Below, one piece after another: positions 60,508 through 64,000 of a stretch of DNA of 64,000 nucleotides. Numbering within the stretch: the stretch's first letter is position 1; each line of letters opens with the position of its first letter. Below the pieces are notes generated by a model. It had not been told where the DNA came from. It did no database searches and saw only the letters and a program-made list of their open reading frames with translations. Position numbers and translations under genes: made by a program. This DNA comes from Rhodospirillaceae bacterium (lineage in GTDB: Bacteria; Pseudomonadota; Alphaproteobacteria; Rhodospirillales; Rhodospirillaceae), in assembly GCA_947476925.1 (NCBI GenBank), contig CANJSF010000016.1, positions 29,727 to 93,726 of the forward strand. The letters run 5' to 3'.

Positions 60508-61242
60508 TTATGCCTTAAACCCTATGGCCGCCAAATAGACCTCGGCGGAGTCTTTGCGGCTGGCAGGTGGTTTGGCGTGTTTAACCACAGCAAAGTGGGT
60601 TTTGATTTGCTTAAGCAGGTCACCTTCAGTACCGCCTTGAAACACCTTGCATATAAATATGCCGCCCGGTGCCAGCACTTCTTCGGCAAAGGCCCAGGCC
60701 AGCTCGGCCAGCGCCATGATGCGGATGTGATCGGTTCCCGGGTGACCGGTCGTGGGGGCGGCCATATCGCTGAGCACGACATCGGCTTTGCCGCCTAACG
60801 CTGCTTTGAGTAAATCGGGAGCCTTGTTGTCCATAAAGTCCATCGTGAGGCAGGTGGCCCCGGTGACCTTGTCCCACGCGTTGACGTCGATGCCAACAAC
60901 CAGCCCCCCCTTGGGCTGGCCAGCACGCACACGATCAACTGCCACCTGCGTCCACCCGCCAGGAGCCGCGCCCAAATCGACCACCTTCATGCCGGGTTTG
61001 AGAATTTTGAACCGGTCGTCGAGTTCAATGAGCTTGAACGCCGCGCGTGAACGAAAACCTTCGGCCTTAGCGCGACGCACGTAAGGATCATTCAGTTGGC
61101 GTTGAAGCCAAATCAGCGACGAGGTCTTACGGCCGCGCGCGGTTTTGACGCGCACATGCAAGCCCCGGCCACTTGCGCCGCGGCCTGCAGGATCGCGACC
61201 ACCGGGCCCCCTGCCGCTCCTTTGGGATGGCGACTTTTTCAT
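60508..61242 (-). CDS. rlmE: 23S rRNA (uridine2552-2'-O)-methyltransferase
   Basis: FtsJ-family enzyme modifying the A-loop of 23S rRNA late in 50S assembly. The 244-residue protein has [12 protein letters not shown] (first catalytic Lys), SAM motif [26 protein letters not shown] and late KVFQGG Lys and Glu residues, making up the K-D-K-E set. The first 40 residues are a Gly/Arg-rich extension ([19 protein letters not shown]), which may add RNA affinity. It is downstream of ppx/gppA by 25 bases. Confidence 0.95.
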   Translation of the reverse strand: MKKSPSQRSGRGPGGRDPAGRGASGRGLHVRVKTARGRKTSSLIWLQRQLNDPYVRRAKAEGFRSRAAFKLIELDDRFKILKPGMKVVDLGAAPGGWTQVAVDRVRAGQPKGGLVVGIDVNAWDKVTGATCLTMDFMDNKAPDLLKAALGGKADVVLSDMAAPTTGHPGTDHIRIMALAELAWAFAEEVLAPGGIFICKVFQGGTEGDLLKQIKTHFAVVKHAKPPASRKDSAEVYLAAIGFKA

Positions 61243-61267
61243 GCGCTCTTTGATCCGACGAAAGATG

Positions 61268-62359
61268 TTATATGGCTGCGCCGACGGATTGCACGCGCAG
61301 CGAAGCGGGGTGAATCATGTCCATCAGCAAGCCTTCGCGCAAACCCCGATCAGCAACACGCAATGTGCCCACGGGCCAGGCCTGACAAATAGCTTCAAGG
61401 ATGGCGCACCCGGCCAGCACCAGGTCGGCTCGTTGCCAGCCAATGCAAGGCTCTGCCGCACGTTGATGCAACGACATTTTACAAAGTGCATGGCTCTTGT
61501 TGAGCAGGGCGCCGAAATCGAGCGTCATGCCATCTACAGCCGTGCGGTCGTAGCGCGGCAAGTTCAATGCCAAGCCGCCCAAAGTCGTCACGGTGCCGGA
61601 AGTGCCGATCATTTGCATATGCCCGGCGTCGATCAACTCGCGCAGCCCGTGCTTATGTTCAAATGGTTCCAGCAATCGCCCCGCGCGATCAGCGACTTCT
61701 TTATAGGTTCGCTCGCACAGATCGCCGCCACCGCAGTCTTCGGCAACCGTCACCACACCCATGGGCAGTGAAATACAATCGATGACCGACAGCGAGCCAT
61801 CGCCCGGCACTTTTACGTATAAAACTTCTGTCGAGCCCCCACCGATATCAAACAGCAAGGCGTGAGGTTTGGCGTGATCTAACAGCCCAATACAGCCCTT
61901 GAGCGCCAGAGTGGCCTCCTCGTTGGCCGAGATAATTTCAAGCTCGATTCCTGATTCACGCTTTGCACGATCCAGAAATTCTTCGCAGTTAGCCGCGCGA
62001 CGACAGGCTTCGGTGGCCACATGGCGTGAGACCGTGACATGGCGGCGCTGAAGTTTTTCGGCACAGCGCTTGAGCGCATCAACCGTGCGGTCCATGGCGT
62101 CGATAGATAGTGCGCCGGTGCGGCTAAGACCCTCGCCCAATCGGGTAACGCGCGAGAAGGAATCAAGGACATGAAAATCGCCCGCGTTGGCGCGAGCCAC
62201 TAACATACGGCAGTTATTGGTGCCCAAATCGAGCGCGGCAAAAACAGCGCCAGAGCGCGCGCTGTTGCGCCCACTCGCCGCCTCATCCGCCCCGTCGTGA
62301 CCAGCTTGGCCAGAGGGCTGGTCGCCCCCGGTCCATCGCTCGTGGTTCATCTCGCGCAT
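61268..62359 (-). CDS. Ppx/GppA-family exopolyphosphatase/pppGpp phosphatase
   Basis: A 363-residue ASKHA-fold phosphatase: [16 protein letters not shown] (phosphate-1 motif), [12 protein letters not shown] and [14 protein letters not shown] (phosphate-2). Only the core N-terminal two domains are present, as in shorter Ppx2-like proteins, so pppGpp hydrolysis or polyphosphate cleavage cannot be separated. The first 35 residues are low-complexity. Two in-frame ATGs (62359, 62350) are possible starts. It is co-directional with rlmE. Confidence 0.88.
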   Translation of the reverse strand: MREMNHERWTGGDQPSGQAGHDGADEAASGRNSARSGAVFAALDLGTNNCRMLVARANAGDFHVLDSFSRVTRLGEGLSRTGALSIDAMDRTVDALKRCAEKLQRRHVTVSRHVATEACRRAANCEEFLDRAKRESGIELEIISANEEATLALKGCIGLLDHAKPHALLFDIGGGSTEVLYVKVPGDGSLSVIDCISLPMGVVTVAEDCGGGDLCERTYKEVADRAGRLLEPFEHKHGLRELIDAGHMQMIGTSGTVTTLGGLALNLPRYDRTAVDGMTLDFGALLNKSHALCKMSLHQRAAEPCIGWQRADLVLAGCAILEAICQAWPVGTLRVADRGLREGLLMDMIHPASLRVQSVGAAI

Positions 62360-62480
62360 CCCGTTCGGCGGCCTCGCAATAGCGATCCCCAGATCGTGCG
62401 AGCCCGCGCCCCATCGTCATCATGCTAACGACTTCAGGGGCCCCGGTGAAGAGCACAAACGCTTGAAAAAAAGGGGTTTT

Positions 62481-63674
62481 TTAGGGTTTTGCCGCGTTTT
62501 GTACGCCGGTTGCCGTAGTTGCGGGCACACGCGCAAACCGCCAAGCTTGGCCAATAATAAACAGCATCAACACTGCAATGACACCATACATGGCGCGAAA
62601 CCCAAAGTTTTGGATGAGCGCTCCAGCAATGAGCGTGCCAACAATGCGCCCTGCCAATTGAGTCGATGTGGTGATGCCCTGGATCACCCCAATGTAGCCT
62701 TCTGGCGCATGGCGCGAAATGACGCTCGACAGCACCGTGCCCCACGGAGCGGCGAACGAAGCCACCATCAGAAACCCGAACGCGTATTGTGAGCCACAAA
62801 ACGTGATGAAAAGAACAATCGAGACCAAGTCGACGCCGGCAGCCAGCAGCACGGTCTTCTCATCGCCGAAGCGTTTGGTGAAAAATCCCACCGCGCCAAA
62901 ACTGGCGAATAAAAACCCAACACTGAGCAGCGAATAAAAGTAACTGGTTTGACTAGCCGTCCAACCTACCGACATTCCCCAAAAGGGATAGAGCAATTGC
63001 TCGGCATTAAATTTAAACCCCGAGGCAAAGATCATCGTCGTGAGCAGAAGCAAAGCAGGCGACCGGATAATGGCGCGAAAATCAGCTTTCGGTTTGGGCT
63101 TTACTGTCTGCCCCGGTACGAGAGGTTCTTTGGCTTTATCTTTCATTAGAAAAAAGACGACCAACGAGGCCAGCAACGACAACCCACCGGCGACCATGCA
63201 CGGCAAAAAGTGGTCGAAGTCCGCCTCGTGACCCGCCATAAAAAATCCACCCAATGACGGGCCAATGGCTAACCCCGCCCCCATTGAGCCAAACACAAAG
63301 CCCATGCTTTTGGCGCGATCTTTCGGTGCAGAGTTCTCGGCCATATAGGCCAGCGCGATGGAGTTCGAGCCATGGAACACGCCCTGCAGTGCGCGCGTGA
63401 GAAACAAGGCCAACAGCGAATTGGCAAACGCAAAAGCGATGAACGCCAAGGCCGTACCGGCCAGCGTAAACGTCATGGCGGTGCGACGCCCCAATTTATC
63501 CGACACACGGCCCCATAACGGATTGCCTACAATCCCCACGAGCGGCATGAGCGTGAACAGCACTGAAACCTCAAACGCCGAGGCGCCATAATGCGTGCCC
63601 AGGTATGGCAGCATGGGCAAAACCAAGCTAACCGGAATGGCATTAATAAGGACGGCGACGAGGACGACCGGCAT
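62481..63674 (-). CDS. MFS transporter, TetA/MdtG-like drug-efflux type
   Basis: About 397 residues with twelve predicted helices. The MFS motif A appears as GNPLWGRVSDKLGRRTAMT, and the second half repeats the fold after a cytoplasmic loop rich in Lys/Pro (about 195-215). The pattern resembles multidrug exporters; substrate unknown. I chose ATG 63674 because AGGGAG lies about 12 bases upstream and a TATA-rich element (63714-63721) sits just beyond; frames open to 63839 would place that element inside the gene. Confidence 0.85.
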   Translation of the reverse strand: MPVVLVAVLINAIPVSLVLPMLPYLGTHYGASAFEVSVLFTLMPLVGIVGNPLWGRVSDKLGRRTAMTFTLAGTALAFIAFAFANSLLALFLTRALQGVFHGSNSIALAYMAENSAPKDRAKSMGFVFGSMGAGLAIGPSLGGFFMAGHEADFDHFLPCMVAGGLSLLASLVVFFLMKDKAKEPLVPGQTVKPKPKADFRAIIRSPALLLLTTMIFASGFKFNAEQLLYPFWGMSVGWTASQTSYFYSLLSVGFLFASFGAVGFFTKRFGDEKTVLLAAGVDLVSIVLFITFCGSQYAFGFLMVASFAAPWGTVLSSVISRHAPEGYIGVIQGITTSTQLAGRIVGTLIAGALIQNFGFRAMYGVIAVLMLFIIGQAWRFARVPATTATGVQNAAKP

Positions 63675-63925
63675 GGCTATGCGTGCTCCCTGAACGGCGG
63701 GGGCGCGCACACTTATATATAGGCGAGAGGATGCGTGGCCGATCGACGCCGGTGGTGGCGCTACCATATGCGCCCACCACCCAAGCCAAAAGCCCACATA
63801 CCGTCGGCCGCCGAGGGCTGGACATGACGCACCGCACATGCCATTTCACGGCCCTACCAAAGGCAGTAAGGTGGCGTTAAGTCACCACGCTTATACTGCC
63901 CGACTGCCCCATGTGGGCACCCTGG

Positions 63926-63999
63926 TGGGGGATCGTCTAACGGTAGGACCGCGGACTCTGACTCCGCTAGTCTAGGTTCGAATCCTAGTCCCCCAGCCA
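63926..63999 (+). tRNA. tRNA-Gln (anticodon CUG)
   Basis: A 74-base cloverleaf: acceptor TGGGGGA (63926-63932) pairs with TCCCCCA (63989-63995); the D-arm contains TCTAACGGTAGGA; the anticodon stem GCGGA/TCCGC encloses loop CTCTGAC, giving anticodon CUG; the T-arm has GGTTCGAATCC. Discriminator G and an encoded CCA end at 63999. A TATACT at 63892-63897 could be its -10 element. It reads CAG codons. Confidence 0.95.
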
Positions 64000-64000
64000 A

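Noticed and set aside
63674..63999. tRNA-associated integration site
   Set aside because: No integrase, direct repeat of the tRNA end or mobile gene is visible before the window ends.

Overview
The window looks like chromosomal DNA of a free-living alphaproteobacterium with mid-50s GC (judged by eye, not computed). The basis is gene order and gene content: lptF-lptD-surA-pdxA-rsmA, fabD-fabG-acpP-fabF-mltG with yicC-gmk, rpsF-rpsR-(DUF2232)-rplI-dnaB-alr-mlaE-mlaF-radA-cvpA-purF, der-bamB-TPR protein, and ppx/gppA-rlmE-(MFS)-guaB-rsmB-guaA, plus a DUF2794 protein. A Rhodospirillales-like member fits, but the order cannot be fixed from the sequence alone. I see no insertion sequence, prophage or CRISPR array; the only RNA gene found is a tRNA-Gln(CUG) at the right end.

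Layout. 1-4.5 kb: the 3' end of a molybdopterin hydroxylase large subunit, coupled by GTGA overlaps to cysQ and sua5, then an FAD-linked 2-hydroxyacid dehydrogenase. 4.5-7 kb: envelope genes (exported VOC protein, OmpA-like porin, small exported protein). 7-14 kb: the LPS/outer-membrane biogenesis run lptF-lptD-Sel1-surA-pdxA-rsmA; lptG, often next to lptF, is absent here. 14-26 kb (mostly minus strand): fabD-fabG-acpP-fabF-mltG, then about 6 kb of signalling and metal genes, then yicC-gmk. The inserted block holds two TerC-family membrane proteins, an SDR oxidoreductase, a KaiB-like protein overlapping a lone receiver domain, and a divergent triple-PAS GGDEF-EAL protein whose last 64 residues are out of frame. 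26.5-27.5 kb: a DUF2975-like membrane protein, a Cro/CI-type regulator and a small protein.

27.7-42.5 kb is the ribosomal, replication and purine run. S6 carries a long glycine/arginine-rich tail, and its leader shows two mutually exclusive hairpins. A terminator follows rplI, then come a COG0523 GTPase and a WD40 protein, an MFS transporter, and dnaB with a perfect DnaA box upstream. 42.5-46.2 kb: der with a long basic tail, bamB and a YfgM-like TPR protein. 46.4-47.6 kb: a small lipoprotein, the DUF2794 gene and a probable stand-alone small transcript encoding a 31-residue membrane peptide. 47.6-51.4 kb: a methyltransferase downstream of a TPR/O-GlcNAc-transferase-type glycosyltransferase. 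51.4-64 kb: an exported esterase, an ABC-F ATPase, a flavin reductase, the guanine nucleotide operon (guaB-rsmB-guaA-DUF2322), a DUF1003 protein, rlmE, ppx/gppA, a second MFS transporter and the tRNA.

Most of the window is conserved housekeeping. The best candidates for something less well described are the KaiB/receiver/GGDEF-EAL locus inserted in the fab-gmk neighbourhood, the 47.2-47.6 kb micro-ORF unit, the OGT-methyltransferase pair, and the modified S6 protein with its leader.
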